Shown one piece after another: positions 18,803 to 28,264 of a stretch of DNA of 64,000 nt. Where the stretch lies: positions 1-64,000 of the forward strand of contig CAVQMU010000009.1 in the NCBI GenBank assembly GCA_963713695.1. Direction: 5' to 3'. This DNA is from Rhodoblastus sp963713695 (GTDB lineage Bacteria > Pseudomonadota > Alphaproteobacteria > Rhizobiales > Beijerinckiaceae). The notes beneath the pieces were generated by a model. The model was not told where the DNA came from and searched no databases. It saw nothing but the letters and a program-made list of their open reading frames with translations. How positions within the stretch are numbered: the stretch's first letter is position 1; each line of letters opens with the position of its first letter. Both the position numbers and the translations under genes were made by a program.

Positions 18803-20140
18803 ATGAACGACATAAGCGCCGAGAATTCCACCCAACTCAATTTCATGAGGGTCGACGCCAACTCGCGGAAAGCGCTCGCCGAATTCTGGCGGGTCGTCGA
18901 ACCGCGGCTCGGCGGCATTCTCGATGATTTCTACCGGCACGCCGGCTCAATTCCCGCCCTGTCGCGACTGATCGGCGACCAGCACGGGCGGTTGAAATCG
19001 GCGCAGCAGGCGCATTGGGGCAAGCTGTTTTCCGGGCGCTTCGACGAAAGCTATTTCGCCGGCGTGCGCGCCATCGGCCTCGCCCACAACCGCATCGGGC
19101 TGGAGCCGCGCTGGTACATCGGCGGCTATAATTTCGTTCTCACCCGCCTTTGCGACCTGGCGGCGGAAACCTATCGCTGGTCGCCCGCCAAGCTGAAAAC
19201 GGTGACGCGCGCGGTCAACAGCGCGGTCATGCTCGACATGGACATAGCCATTTCCGTCTATCAGGAGGCGATGGTCGAGGAACGGATGTCCCGCGGCAAG
19301 CGACTTTCGGTCCTTTTGCAGGATTTCGACACGCGCGCGCGCGCCATGCTCGGCTCCGTCGCCTCGGCGGGCGCCCAATTGCAGGCCACGGCGCAATCCA
19401 TGTCCGCGATATCGGCGCAGACGCGCGGCCAATCGGCGACCGTCGCTTCCGCTTCCGAGGAGGCGAGCGTCAATGTCCAGACCGTCGCCTCGGCGGCGGA
19501 GGAACTGTCGCGCTCGATCGTGGACATCATGCGCCACGTGTCGCAATCCTCCGACAAGGCGAACCAGGCGGTCGAGCGCGCGCGCGGCGCCAATGAAACC
19601 ATGAAGGATCTGGTGGAGAACGCGGGCAAGATCAGCGCCGTGGTCCAGCTCATCCAGGACATTGCCGGACAGACCAACCTGCTGGCGCTGAACGCCACGA
19701 TCGAGGCGGCGCGCGCCGGCGAGGCGGGCAAGGGCTTTGCGGTCGTCGCCAACGAGGTCAAGAGCCTCGCCAGCCAGACCGCTCGCGCCACCGAGGAAAT
19801 CGCGGCTTCGGTCAGCCAGATCCAGGGCGCGACGCGCAACGCCGGCGCCGCCATTTCGGCGATCGGCTCCGCCATCGAGGATTTGAGCCGCAACGCCGCG
19901 GCGATCGCCTCCGGCATCGAACAGCAGGGCGAGGCGACGCAGGAAATCGCCCGCAGCGTGCACGAGGCTGCGCAGGGAACGCGCGAAGTCGCCAGCACCA
20001 TTATCGGCGTCAACAGATCGGCCGACGAAACCGGCGTCGCAGCCGGGGAAGTGCTCGACGCCGCCGAAAAACTGACGCTGGAATCGGGACAACTGAATGA
20101 AGAGGTGACGACCTTCATCCGTTTGGCCATGGCGGTCTGA
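18803..20140 (+). CDS. globin-coupled soluble chemoreceptor (HemAT-like)
   Basis: A 445-aa cytoplasmic chemotaxis transducer. Residues 10-170 form a protoglobin domain; the conserved stretch RAIGLAHNRIGLEPRWYIGG carries the predicted proximal haem ligand His95. The rest is a methyl-accepting signalling domain with the hairpin tip GQTNLLALNATIEAARAGEA around residue 285 and long heptad helices on both sides. No membrane segment is present, so it should sense O2 (or NO/CO) inside the cell and signal to CheA. The ATG at 18803 with an AGAGG site is preferred over an upstream TTG. No che genes are nearby. Confidence 0.9.
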   Translation: MNDISAENSTQLNFMRVDANSRKALAEFWRVVEPRLGGILDDFYRHAGSIPALSRLIGDQHGRLKSAQQAHWGKLFSGRFDESYFAGVRAIGLAHNRIGLEPRWYIGGYNFVLTRLCDLAAETYRWSPAKLKTVTRAVNSAVMLDMDIAISVYQEAMVEERMSRGKRLSVLLQDFDTRARAMLGSVASAGAQLQATAQSMSAISAQTRGQSATVASASEEASVNVQTVASAAEELSRSIVDIMRHVSQSSDKANQAVERARGANETMKDLVENAGKISAVVQLIQDIAGQTNLLALNATIEAARAGEAGKGFAVVANEVKSLASQTARATEEIAASVSQIQGATRNAGAAISAIGSAIEDLSRNAAAIASGIEQQGEATQEIARSVHEAAQGTREVASTIIGVNRSADETGVAAGEVLDAAEKLTLESGQLNEEVTTFIRLAMAV

Positions 20141-20318
20141 TCGCGCCGGTTGAAAAGATTGGGCTTGCACAACTTTTGTCACTCGCGCCGCGCGAAGTTA
20201 AAGGCGTAACCTTAAAGCCACCAATTTGACCTGGAACAACGCAAGCTTGCTAAATATATGATATCGTTACTATATTAGCCCATAAAAACAACAAGATGCA
20301 TGGGCGGGAGGAAAGCAC

Positions 20319-20603
20319 ATGCGTGATGGATTGAAAGCCATGCTCGAGGTCGTCGGCATAGAACTCGCCTATGCCCGGGCGGAAATCGCAATGTCCCCGG
20401 GAATTGGCGTGGAAAGGCTTCGCGTTTTCGATCATCTGGACGCGGCGAGCGAAACCCTCGCCCGCCTGCTTCTTCTGGCGGACGAACTGGGGATTGCCGG
20501 CGGTTCGCGCCAAAGGCCGCAAGTCGTGCGCGCGCGCTCGACTGGGGACAAGGTCGACAGCGCCGCAGAAAATGTCGGCCGGCCCAAGCGCGCCGACGCC
20601 TGA
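20319..20603 (+). CDS. small hypothetical protein
   Basis: A 94-aa protein with no recognised family. A helical N-terminal two-thirds (MRDGLKAMLEVVGIELAYAR, HLDAASETLARLLLLADELG) is followed by a basic, unstructured tail. It has an excellent ribosome site (GGGAGGAA, 6 bases before the ATG) and an AT-rich upstream region at 20240-20300, which support expression. Single gene between the globin receptor gene and a convergent secreted-protein gene. Confidence 0.55.
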   Translation: MRDGLKAMLEVVGIELAYARAEIAMSPGIGVERLRVFDHLDAASETLARLLLLADELGIAGGSRQRPQVVRARSTGDKVDSAAENVGRPKRADA

Positions 20604-20620
20604 GCCCTATCCGCTCGCAT

Positions 20621-21058
20621 TCAGATGTCGATTTCCCGACCCTTGAAGCCGATGTGCATCGACAAGGGACGGCCGGCTATCGCGCCGCCGAGCGCGTCCG
20701 TGATCTTGACGGGAATGCAGCGGTCGAAGGAGGCGGCGACGCCATCGACAAAGCGGCGCTTCGCCGCAGCATCTTTCGGCAATTTCGAATAGGCGATGCG
20801 CGGCTTGCCGATCAGCGCGCCGTCGCGCCTGAGGCTGAAAACCAGCGTGATCTCGCTGCCCGGCGCGCCGCCCTCCGCCGACAGGCATTGTCCGAGCGCG
20901 TGAAACAATTCGCGCAACGTGTTGGCGGGCGCCTTCTGGCCGGCCGCCGGCTGGCCGGGAGCCGGATGGTCGGAGGGCTGGTCTGAGGCTGCTTTGGCCG
21001 GCGCGGCGAGGATCAAACCCGCAAATGCGACAGCGAAGGGGCGCCGGACTCTGTTCAT
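20621..21058 (-). CDS. periplasmic hypothetical protein, TonB-C-like
   Basis: A 145-aa protein. A signal peptide (MNRVRRPFAVAFAGLILAAP then AKA) precedes a proline/alanine linker and a small domain (GSEITLVFSLRRDGALIGKP, then RCIPVKITDALGG) that resembles the alpha/beta C-terminal domain of TonB/TolA-like proteins in low-similarity fashion. Function unknown. In-frame starts further upstream (21067, GTG 21082) would lengthen the basic N-terminus only. Confidence 0.55.
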   Translation of the reverse strand: MNRVRRPFAVAFAGLILAAPAKAASDQPSDHPAPGQPAAGQKAPANTLRELFHALGQCLSAEGGAPGSEITLVFSLRRDGALIGKPRIAYSKLPKDAAAKRRFVDGVAASFDRCIPVKITDALGGAIAGRPLSMHIGFKGREIDI

Positions 21059-21233
21059 GGCGATCATTTCCCGGGATTTCACAATGCGTTTTACCTCACG
21101 ATGCGCCTCGTGACAAAGCGGCGGCGCGCATCCGGCTTTTCAAACTGGCGCCAACTGGCTATGTTCAGTTTATGTTCCAGCCAGACGAATCGCCCCGCCT
21201 CCGCCCCGGCGGCATGGGAACCGGAGTTTTCCG

Positions 21234-23339
21234 ATGAGCGCGGCCCATCTCGAAAAACTCAATCCGGCCCAGCGCCAAGCCGTAGAACATGGACTCCCCG
21301 GAGAACATGGACTCCTCGGAGAGCATGGACGCGCGGCCAGCGGGGCGACGGTCGGAGCGCCCCTGCTCGTCATCGCCGGCGCGGGGTCCGGCAAGACCAA
21401 CATGCTCGCCCATCGCGTCGCCCATCTCATCGTCCGGGGCGCCGATCCCCGCCGCATCCTGCTGATGACCTTCTCCCGCCGCGCGGCGACGGAACTGACG
21501 TCGCGCGTAAAACGCATCTGCGCGGAGACGCTCGGCGCCAAGGCGGGACCATTGACCAACGCGCTCGCATGGGCCGGCACCTTCCACGGCGTCGGCGCGC
21601 GTTTCCTGCGCGAATATGCCGAGACCATCGGGCTCGATCCGGATTTCACGATCCACGATCGCGAGGACAGCGCCGACCTGATCAATCTCGTGCGGCACGA
21701 TCTCGGATTTTCAAAAACCGACAAGCGGTTTCCGACCAAGGGAACCTGCCTCGCCATCTACTCGCGGACCGTCAATTCGGAAGCGCCGCTCGACGACGTC
21801 CTGGCGAAAAGCTTTCCATGGTGCGCCGGCTGGAGCGAGGAACTGAGGAAGATCTTCGCAGCTTACGTCGAGGCGAAGCAGGCGCATCGCGTGCTCGATT
21901 ACGACGACCTGCTGCTCTACTGGGCGCAGATGGCGGGAGAACCCGAACTGGCGCGCCGCATCGGCGAGCGGTTCGACCATGTGCTGGTCGACGAATACCA
22001 GGACACCAATCGCCTGCAGGCCTCGATTCTCAAGGGATTGAAACCGGACGGGCGCGGCCTGACCGTCGTCGGCGACGACGCCCAGTCGATCTATGCCTTT
22101 CGCGCCGCGACCGTGCGCAACATTCTCGATTTTCCCGCCCAGTTCAGCCCACCGGCGGAGGTCGTCACGCTGGAGCGCAACTACCGCTCGACCCAGCCCA
22201 TTCTCGCCGCGGCCAACGGCGTCATTTCCTTGGCGAGCGAGCGCTTCACGAAAAATCTCTGGACCGAGCGGCTTTCCGCCGAGCGACCGCGGCTTGTCGT
22301 CGTGCGCGACGAAACCGCGCAAGCCCAATACATCGTCGAGCAGGTGCTGGAAGCGCGCGAAGCGGGCGAAAAACTGAAGGAACAGGCGATCCTGTTCCGC
22401 ACCTCGCATCACAGCGGTCCGCTGGAAATCGAGCTGACCCGCCGCAACATTCCCTTCGTGAAATTCGGCGGCCTGAAGTTTCTGGACAGCGCCCATGTGA
22501 AAGACCTGCTGTCGCTGCTGCGCTTCGCGCAGAATCCGCGCGACCGCGTCTCGGGCTTTCGCGTGCTGCAGCTTTTGCCCGGCGTGGGACCGACGTCGGC
22601 GCGCAAGGTTCTGGACGCCATGGCGGACGCCGCCGATCCGCTGGCGGCGCTCGCCGCCCTGCCCGCCCCCGCGCGCACGGGCGAGCATTGGGATGATTTC
22701 GCCGCGCTGCTGCCGACGCTGCGCGGCGCGGACCCTGTCTGGCCCGCCGCGCTCAACGCCGCGCGAAAATGGTATCAGCCGCAGCTCGAACGCCTGCACG
22801 AGGATGCGCCGACGCGGCTGCTCGATCTCGTCCAGCTCGAACAGATCGCCGCGACCTATCCCTCGCGCGAAAAATTCCTCACCGAGCTGACGCTCGACCC
22901 GCCCGACGCGACCAGCGCGGAATCCGGCGTTCCCCTGCGCGACGAGGACTATCTCATCCTCTCGACGATCCATTCCGCCAAGGGGCAGGAATGGAAGAAC
23001 GTGTTTCTGCTGAACGTCGTCGACGGCTGCATTCCCTCCGATCTTTCGACCGGCGCCTCCGCCGAGATCGAGGAGGAGCGGCGCCTGCTCTATGTCGCGA
23101 TGACCCGGGCAAAAGACCGGTTGCATCTGATGATTCCCCAGCGCTTTTTCACCCACGGCCAGAACCCGCAGGGCGACCGGCACGTCTATGCCGCGCGCAG
23201 CCGCTTCATTCCGGAAAGCCTCGCCGAATTGTTCGAATTTTCCGCCTGGCCGGCCGCCTCCCCTGAAGAGGTCCTGCGCATGCAGGCCCCGCCGCAGAAA
23301 GTCGACCTGCGCGCGCGGATGCGCGGCATGTGGCGCTGA
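21234..23339 (+). CDS. UvrD/Rep-type superfamily 1 DNA helicase
   Basis: A 701-aa 3'-5' DNA helicase. Q motif LNPAQRQAVEHG (9-20), Walker A IAGAGSGKT (47-55), motif Ia MTFSRRAATEL, motif II LVDEYQDTNRLQ, motif III GDDAQSIYAFRAA, motif IV LERNYRST, motif V TIHSAKGQEWKNVFLLN and motif VI LLYVAMTRAKDRL are all present, so it should be active in repair or replication restart. An extra segment of about 24 residues with three EHG repeats sits between the Q motif and Walker A, where the family normally has only a few residues. dinB follows nine bases later, suggesting a DNA-damage operon. Confidence 0.92.
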   Translation: MSAAHLEKLNPAQRQAVEHGLPGEHGLLGEHGRAASGATVGAPLLVIAGAGSGKTNMLAHRVAHLIVRGADPRRILLMTFSRRAATELTSRVKRICAETLGAKAGPLTNALAWAGTFHGVGARFLREYAETIGLDPDFTIHDREDSADLINLVRHDLGFSKTDKRFPTKGTCLAIYSRTVNSEAPLDDVLAKSFPWCAGWSEELRKIFAAYVEAKQAHRVLDYDDLLLYWAQMAGEPELARRIGERFDHVLVDEYQDTNRLQASILKGLKPDGRGLTVVGDDAQSIYAFRAATVRNILDFPAQFSPPAEVVTLERNYRSTQPILAAANGVISLASERFTKNLWTERLSAERPRLVVVRDETAQAQYIVEQVLEAREAGEKLKEQAILFRTSHHSGPLEIELTRRNIPFVKFGGLKFLDSAHVKDLLSLLRFAQNPRDRVSGFRVLQLLPGVGPTSARKVLDAMADAADPLAALAALPAPARTGEHWDDFAALLPTLRGADPVWPAALNAARKWYQPQLERLHEDAPTRLLDLVQLEQIAATYPSREKFLTELTLDPPDATSAESGVPLRDEDYLILSTIHSAKGQEWKNVFLLNVVDGCIPSDLSTGASAEIEEERRLLYVAMTRAKDRLHLMIPQRFFTHGQNPQGDRHVYAARSRFIPESLAELFEFSAWPAASPEEVLRMQAPPQKVDLRARMRGMWR
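21285..21338 (+). repeat. three 18-bp in-frame tandem repeats in the helicase gene
   Basis: Units 21285-21302, 21303-21320 and 21321-21338 begin with GA(A/G)CATGGAC and encode EHGLPG, EHGLLG and EHGRAA. The first two differ at one base, so the duplication looks recent. Confidence 0.85.
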
Positions 23340-23348
23340 GGCTTTTCC

Positions 23349-24434
23349 GTGCATCTCGTGCGAAAAATCATCCATATCGACATGGACGCCTTTTTCGCCT
23401 CGGTCGAGCAGCGCGACAATCCGGTTTTCCGCGGCAGACCGTTGGCTGTCGGCTATGGCCGCGAGCGCGGCGTGGTGGCCGCCGCGAGCTACGAGGCGCG
23501 AAAATTCGGCGTGCGCTCTGCCATGCCGTCGGTGACGGCGCTGCGCAAATGCCCGGAGCTGATCTTCACGCCGCCGCGATTCGACGTTTACCGCGCGGTG
23601 TCCTCGCAAATCCGCGACATCTTCGCCCGCTTCACGCCGCTGATCGAGCCTTTGTCGCTCGACGAGGCCTATCTCGACGTGACCGACCATTTGCGCGAGG
23701 CGCAGACGGCGACCGAGGTTGCGCAGACCATCCGGGCGATGATCCGGGGCGAGACGGGCCTGACGGCTTCGGCCGGCGTTTCCTACAACAAATTCCTGGC
23801 GAAAATCGCCTCGGACCAGAACAAGCCGGACGGACTCTGCGTCATCACGCCGAAACAGGGGCCGGGCTTTGTCGAAACGCTGCCGGTGAAGAAATTCCAC
23901 GGCGTCGGCCCGGCGACGGCGGAACGGATGAAGCGCCTGGGCATCGAGACCGGCGCCGACCTGCGAGGCCATGGCGTCGAATTCCTGCGCCAGCATTTCG
24001 GCAAGGCCGGCCCCTATTACTTCGCCATCGCGCGCGGCGTCGACGACAGGCCGGTGCGGCCGGACCGCGAGCGAAAATCGATCGGAGCGGAGCGGACTTT
24101 TCTTGCTGATCTGCGCAGGCTGGAAGAGGCCGAGGCCGTCGTCCCCGAGATCATCGACAAGGTTTTCCGCGCTTGCGAAAAAATGCGGCTTTTTGGACGC
24201 ACCGTGACGCTGAAAGTAAAATATGCCGATTTCCGCCAGATCACCCGGGGCCATACCGAGCCCACGCCAATCGCGACGCGAGCCGATTTCGAAAGGCGCG
24301 CGCACGCCCTGCTGGCCCCGGTCTTTCCGGCGGAAAAAGGCGTGCGCCTGCTCGGCCTGACGATTTCGGGTTTTGACGCGCCGGCCGAGGACGAAGCGCA
24401 ATTGTCGCTGGAGCTTGACGGCGGCGACGACTGA
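23349..24434 (+). CDS. dinB: DNA polymerase IV
   Basis: Y-family translesion polymerase, 361 aa. Metal-binding Asp11 lies in IIHIDMDAFFASVEQRD and the catalytic SLDEAYLDVT (Asp105-Glu106) follows; the helix-hairpin-helix part reads FHGVGPATAERMKRLGI and the little-finger domain begins near residue 240. The last residues (EAQLSLELD) resemble a beta-clamp binding peptide (QLSLEL), as expected for Pol IV. The start is GTG at 23349, nine bases after the helicase gene. It copies damaged DNA with low fidelity. Confidence 0.93.
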   Translation: MHLVRKIIHIDMDAFFASVEQRDNPVFRGRPLAVGYGRERGVVAAASYEARKFGVRSAMPSVTALRKCPELIFTPPRFDVYRAVSSQIRDIFARFTPLIEPLSLDEAYLDVTDHLREAQTATEVAQTIRAMIRGETGLTASAGVSYNKFLAKIASDQNKPDGLCVITPKQGPGFVETLPVKKFHGVGPATAERMKRLGIETGADLRGHGVEFLRQHFGKAGPYYFAIARGVDDRPVRPDRERKSIGAERTFLADLRRLEEAEAVVPEIIDKVFRACEKMRLFGRTVTLKVKYADFRQITRGHTEPTPIATRADFERRAHALLAPVFPAEKGVRLLGLTISGFDAPAEDEAQLSLELDGGDD

Positions 24435-24514
24435 TCGCTGCGACGGAGACATGGCGTAACGCTCCCCAAGTAATTCCGGTAGCGTCCACTGAGGTGGTGG
24501 AAATTTTCTGAGAA

Positions 24515-24558
24515 GGGCCGGCGGGCGGAGCTCCGCGTATTGCGGAGCCGGCCGGCCC
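24515..24558. other. hairpin at the left end of the IS256 element
   Basis: An imperfect GC-rich hairpin: outer arms 24515-24522 and 24551-24558, inner 7-bp stem 24530-24536 with 24542-24548. It sits between the left inverted repeat and the transposase start and could block transcripts entering from dinB. No T tail is present. Confidence 0.6.
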
Positions 24559-24636
24559 GTCGGCTGGGGGCGGTCACCGCGTCCTCTTCGGTTTATAGTC
24601 GAGTTGCGAGACTTGACCCCTACCGGAGACAACACG

Positions 24637-25830
24637 ATGACCGATGACACAATGGCATTTTTCAATTCCATTCGCGAGCGCGGCGGCGGCGACCTTTTGA
24701 AGGAACTCGCCGAAGCGGTTTTGCAGCGACTGATGGAGTATGACGTCGAAAACCTCGTTGGCGCGGGCCGCTACGAGCGCAACGAGGCGCGCACGACCCA
24801 GCGCAACGGTTTTCGCGAGCGCAATCTGGAGACGCGGCTCGGCACGCTCGATCTCAAAATCCCGAAGCTGCGCCAGGGCAGCTATTTTCCGGCCTTCCTG
24901 GAGCCGCGCAAGACCGCCGAGCGGGCGTTGGTCGCCGTCGTGCAGGAGGCCTGGATTCAAGGCGTTTCGACGCGCAAGGTCGATGACCTCGTTCAGGCGA
25001 TGGGCATGTCAGGCATTTCGAAAAGCCAGGTGTCCAAACTCTGCCAGGACATCGACGAACGGGTGAACTCCTTCCTCGACCGGCGGATCGAAGGCGACTG
25101 GCCCTATCTGTGGCTCGACGCCACCTATCTGAAAGTGCGCGAGAACGGCCGCATCGTTTCGGTCGCGGCAATAATCGCTACGGCCGTCAACACCGAAGGC
25201 AAGCGCGAGATTTTGGGCCTGGGCCTGGGCCCCTCGGAAGCTGCTGTGTTCTGGCTCGATTTCCTGCGTTCGCTGGAAAAGCGCGGGCTCAAGGGCGTGC
25301 AACTGGTGATTTCCGATGCCCACGAAGGCCTGAAAGCGGCGATCTCGCAGGTATTCAAGGCAAGCTGGCAGCGCTGTCGCGTCCACTTCATGCGCAACGC
25401 GCTCGCCCACGTGTCGAAGGCGGAGCATTCCATGGTCTCGGCTGCGATCCGCTCGGTTTTCGCTCAGGACAATCAAGCCGCCGCCTCGCAGACATGGCGC
25501 CACGTCGCCGACCAGTTGCGCAAGCGTTTTGGCAAACTCGCTGCTTTGATGGACGACGCCGAGGCCAACGTGCTCGCCTTCATGGCCTTCCCCCGCGCCC
25601 ATTGGCCAAAACTGCATTCGACCAACCCGATCGAGAGATTGAACAAGGAGGTCAAGCGCCGCGCCGATGTCGTCGGCATCTTTCCCAACGAGCCGTCAAT
25701 CAGGCGCCTCGTTGGCGCGATCCTGCTCGAACAAAACGACGAGTGGCAATTGCAGCATCGCTACATGAGCCTGGAGACCATGACCGGACTCGCCGAACAA
25801 CCCACGCCAATCCCGAAAATCGCAGCCTGA
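24637..25830 (+). CDS. IS256 family transposase
   Basis: A 397-aa mutator-type transposase. The DDE triad fits Asp161 in WLDATYLKV, Asp227 in VISDAHEGLK and Glu333 in STNPIERLNKEVKRR, and the family CxxH appears as RCRVHFMRN. Length and motifs are normal, with no frame break, so it should be active. The ATG at 24637 follows a GGAGA site; an in-frame upstream start at 24604 is less likely. Confidence 0.95.
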   Translation: MTDDTMAFFNSIRERGGGDLLKELAEAVLQRLMEYDVENLVGAGRYERNEARTTQRNGFRERNLETRLGTLDLKIPKLRQGSYFPAFLEPRKTAERALVAVVQEAWIQGVSTRKVDDLVQAMGMSGISKSQVSKLCQDIDERVNSFLDRRIEGDWPYLWLDATYLKVRENGRIVSVAAIIATAVNTEGKREILGLGLGPSEAAVFWLDFLRSLEKRGLKGVQLVISDAHEGLKAAISQVFKASWQRCRVHFMRNALAHVSKAEHSMVSAAIRSVFAQDNQAAASQTWRHVADQLRKRFGKLAALMDDAEANVLAFMAFPRAHWPKLHSTNPIERLNKEVKRRADVVGIFPNEPSIRRLVGAILLEQNDEWQLQHRYMSLETMTGLAEQPTPIPKIAA

Positions 25831-26075
25831 GGAGGCAAGGTGACCGCCCCAAAATTTCCACCAGCTTGACGGACGTGATCAGTAATTCCCGTTCGATCAC
25901 GGTAATGCCCCGGACTCAGGCGTCTCGGCATCGAGAACTCCGTCCGGGCGGCGCCGCCTGCCTTACCAAGGGTCTGTCCGGTGGCATCTCTATTTTGCGT
26001 CGCAAGGATGGTCCGCAAGTACACTTGTCCTATTCCTACTGCTTCGGTTTAGCCTGTCGTCAACGGGAGGTAATA

Positions 26076-28218
26076 ATGAAAAGACTTTTAAAACTGGCGA
26101 GTATGCTGTGCGTGCTGCTGTTTGGGCTGATTTCGGCCGAAACCGTCGCGGCGGGCGTCTTGCAACGCGCCGATTTGGAAAAGTTGTTTCCCTCGCCACT
26201 GATGGTCGGCGAGCGCGAGGCCGACATTCCGGTCTGGCCAATACTCAAGCAAAACGGCACGTCGGACGAATTGATCGCCTATGTGTTCGAAATCTCTCGA
26301 TTTTCGCCCCATTCCCGGTTTTTCCGGCACGCCCTTCAACCTGCTCGTCGCGCTCCGCCCCAATGGCGAATTGATGACGGTGCGGGTTTTATCCCAGCAT
26401 GAGCCGGTTTTCGTCAACGGCCTCGGTCCCGAGCCGCTGGACGAGTTCGTCAAGCAATATGTCGGCAAGTCCTTGAAGCAGCCGATCAAGGTCGCCGCCG
26501 GCAATACGTCCGGCAAGGGCGGCGGCGAGGGCCGCGCCAATTCGGCCACCGCGATTATCGACGGCGTCGGCAAGGCCACCGCCTCCATCCGCATCGTCAA
26601 CGAAACCGTGATTTCCTCGGCGCTGGACGTCGCCCGCGCCAAATACGGCTACGCTCAGGGCCGCGATCCCTCGAAAATCGCCCGCATCCGCCAGGATGTA
26701 TTCAAGCCGATGACCTGGCGGCAATTGCTCGATGCCGGCTATGTCAGGCGCTATCAGTTCACCAACCGCCAGATTCAGGACCTGTTCAAAGGCACGTCCG
26801 TGGCGGACGTGGACGAGGAGGCGATCGCTCATCCCGACGAGAATTTCATCGACGTCTATCTCGCGGAAATCGACGTGCCGACCATCGGCCGCAACATTCT
26901 CGGCGACAAGGGCTACGCCAAATTCAAATTCGAGAACTATGAAGATGCGCCGGCGCTCATGCTGCTGTCGGCGGGCCGCTGGAGCTTCGTGCCCGACGAT
27001 TTCGTTCCCGGCGCCGCGCCTGACCGCCTGCTGCTGAGCCAGGAGGATATTCCGGCGTTGATCCGCGATTTTCCCTCGTCCCGCGCTTTCAACGACATCA
27101 AGACGCCCGCCGGGCAATTCAACATATTCAAAATCTCGCAACAGGCGTCGTTCGACCCAGCCAAGCCGTCGAAGCTTCAATTGCATCTGACGCGAGAGAA
27201 AGGGCAGATCCTGCCCGAATATGTCAGTCGCGACGTGGCGATCGACTACAGCCTTCCGGCGGACTTCTTCCTGATCCCGGACCAGCAGGAGACCATGGGC
27301 TGGCGTCCGCTCTGGCGCGAGCGCATCCCGGAGCTTTCCGTCCTCGTCGGCAGCCTCGTTCTGCTCAGCCTGGCTTTGGGCGAGCGCAAGATCCTCACCC
27401 GCTCCGCGCGCGCCTTCAACATCTTCCGCATGGCCTTTCTCGCCTATACGCTGGTCTTCATCGGCTGGCTCTGGCAGGGGCAATTGTCGATCGTCCAGAT
27501 CATCGGCCTCGCCAAGGTGGCGCGCGGCGACGGCGGCTTCGGCTTCCTGCTCTATGATCCGCCGACGATGATTCTCTGGATGTTCACGCTGGTTGGCGTG
27601 GTCTTGTGGGGTCGCGGCGCGTTCTGCGGCTGGCTCTGCCCCTTTGGGGCCTTGCAGGAATTCGTCGGCAATATCGCGCGCCTGCTGCGCGTGCCGCAGA
27701 TCCGCGTCTCCGACGACGTCGACGCCAAACTGCGTTACGTCAAATACGCGGTTCTCGCGCTCATCGTCGGCGTGGCGGTGTTCTCCTCCTCGCTTGCCGA
27801 GCGTTTCGCCGAGGTCGAGCCGTTCAAGACCTCGATCACCCTGGTCTTCGTCCGCGCTGTGCCCTACGTCGCTTACGCCGTGGCGCTGCTGGCGCTGAAC
27901 GCCGTCCTGTTCAAGGCCTTCTGCCGCTATCTCTGCCCGCTTGGCGCCGCGCTGGCCGTGCTCGGAAGGCTGCGGATCCTGAACTGGCTGCCGCGCCGCG
28001 CCGAATGCGGCTCGCCCTGCCAATTGTGCCGCACCAAGTGCCGCTATGACGCGATCGAGCGCGCCGGCGAGGTCGATTTCAACGAATGTTTCCAATGCAT
28101 GGACTGCGTGGTGATCCACGACGACGTCACGCAATGCGTGCCGCTGATCGTCGCCGCGCGCAAGACGAGCCGCGCCGCCAGCGGCGCCGCCTCGGTTCGG
28201 GAAAAGGAGACCGTCTGA
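26076..28218 (+). CDS. nosR: NosR/NirI-family membrane flavo-iron-sulfur protein, one frame break
   Basis: Needed in denitrifiers for electron supply to and expression of N2O reductase. A signal peptide (MKRLLKLASMLCVLLFGLIS) precedes a periplasmic FMN-binding domain; the segment IIDGVGKATASIRIVNETVI holds the threonine expected to carry covalent FMN. Then come membrane helices and a polyferredoxin-type C-terminus with CGWLCPFGALQE, CRYLCPLGAA, CGSPCQLCRTKC and CFQCMDC for two [4Fe-4S] clusters. About 713 aa. One extra base near 26292 shifts the frame in YVFE/SLDFRPIPGFSG and is probably a sequence error. The start has a strong GGGAGG site. apbE follows 46 bases later. Confidence 0.9.
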
Positions 28219-28264
28219 GACGGCCTCTGTCCACTTTCGCGTCCAAATTTTCGGGAATTTCATC

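Larger units (their letters stand above)
24478..25880 (+). mobile_element. complete IS256-family insertion sequence with target duplication
   Basis: The element is 1403 bp. The 9-bp target duplication AGTAATTCC is at 24469-24477 and 25881-25889. Terminal inverted repeats of 30 bp (24478-24507 and 25851-25880) share the inner 13 bases exactly and about two-thirds of all positions. A single transposase gene fills the element. Undamaged ends, exact duplication and an intact reading frame point to a recent insertion between dinB and nosR, 196 bases upstream of the nosR start. Confidence 0.95.

Noticed and set aside
20141..20318. Additional small gene upstream of the 94-aa protein
   Set aside because: AT-rich and without a frame of useful length; more likely promoter DNA.
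21711..24671. Very long open frame (986 codons) on the minus strand opposite the helicase and dinB genes
   Set aside because: Both plus-strand genes have complete motif sets; the opposite frame is Arg/Ala/Gly-rich low-complexity sequence expected from GC-rich codon third positions.
25890..26075. FNR/NNR box upstream of nosR
   Set aside because: No TTGAT-N4-ATCAA-like palindrome is present in this stretch.
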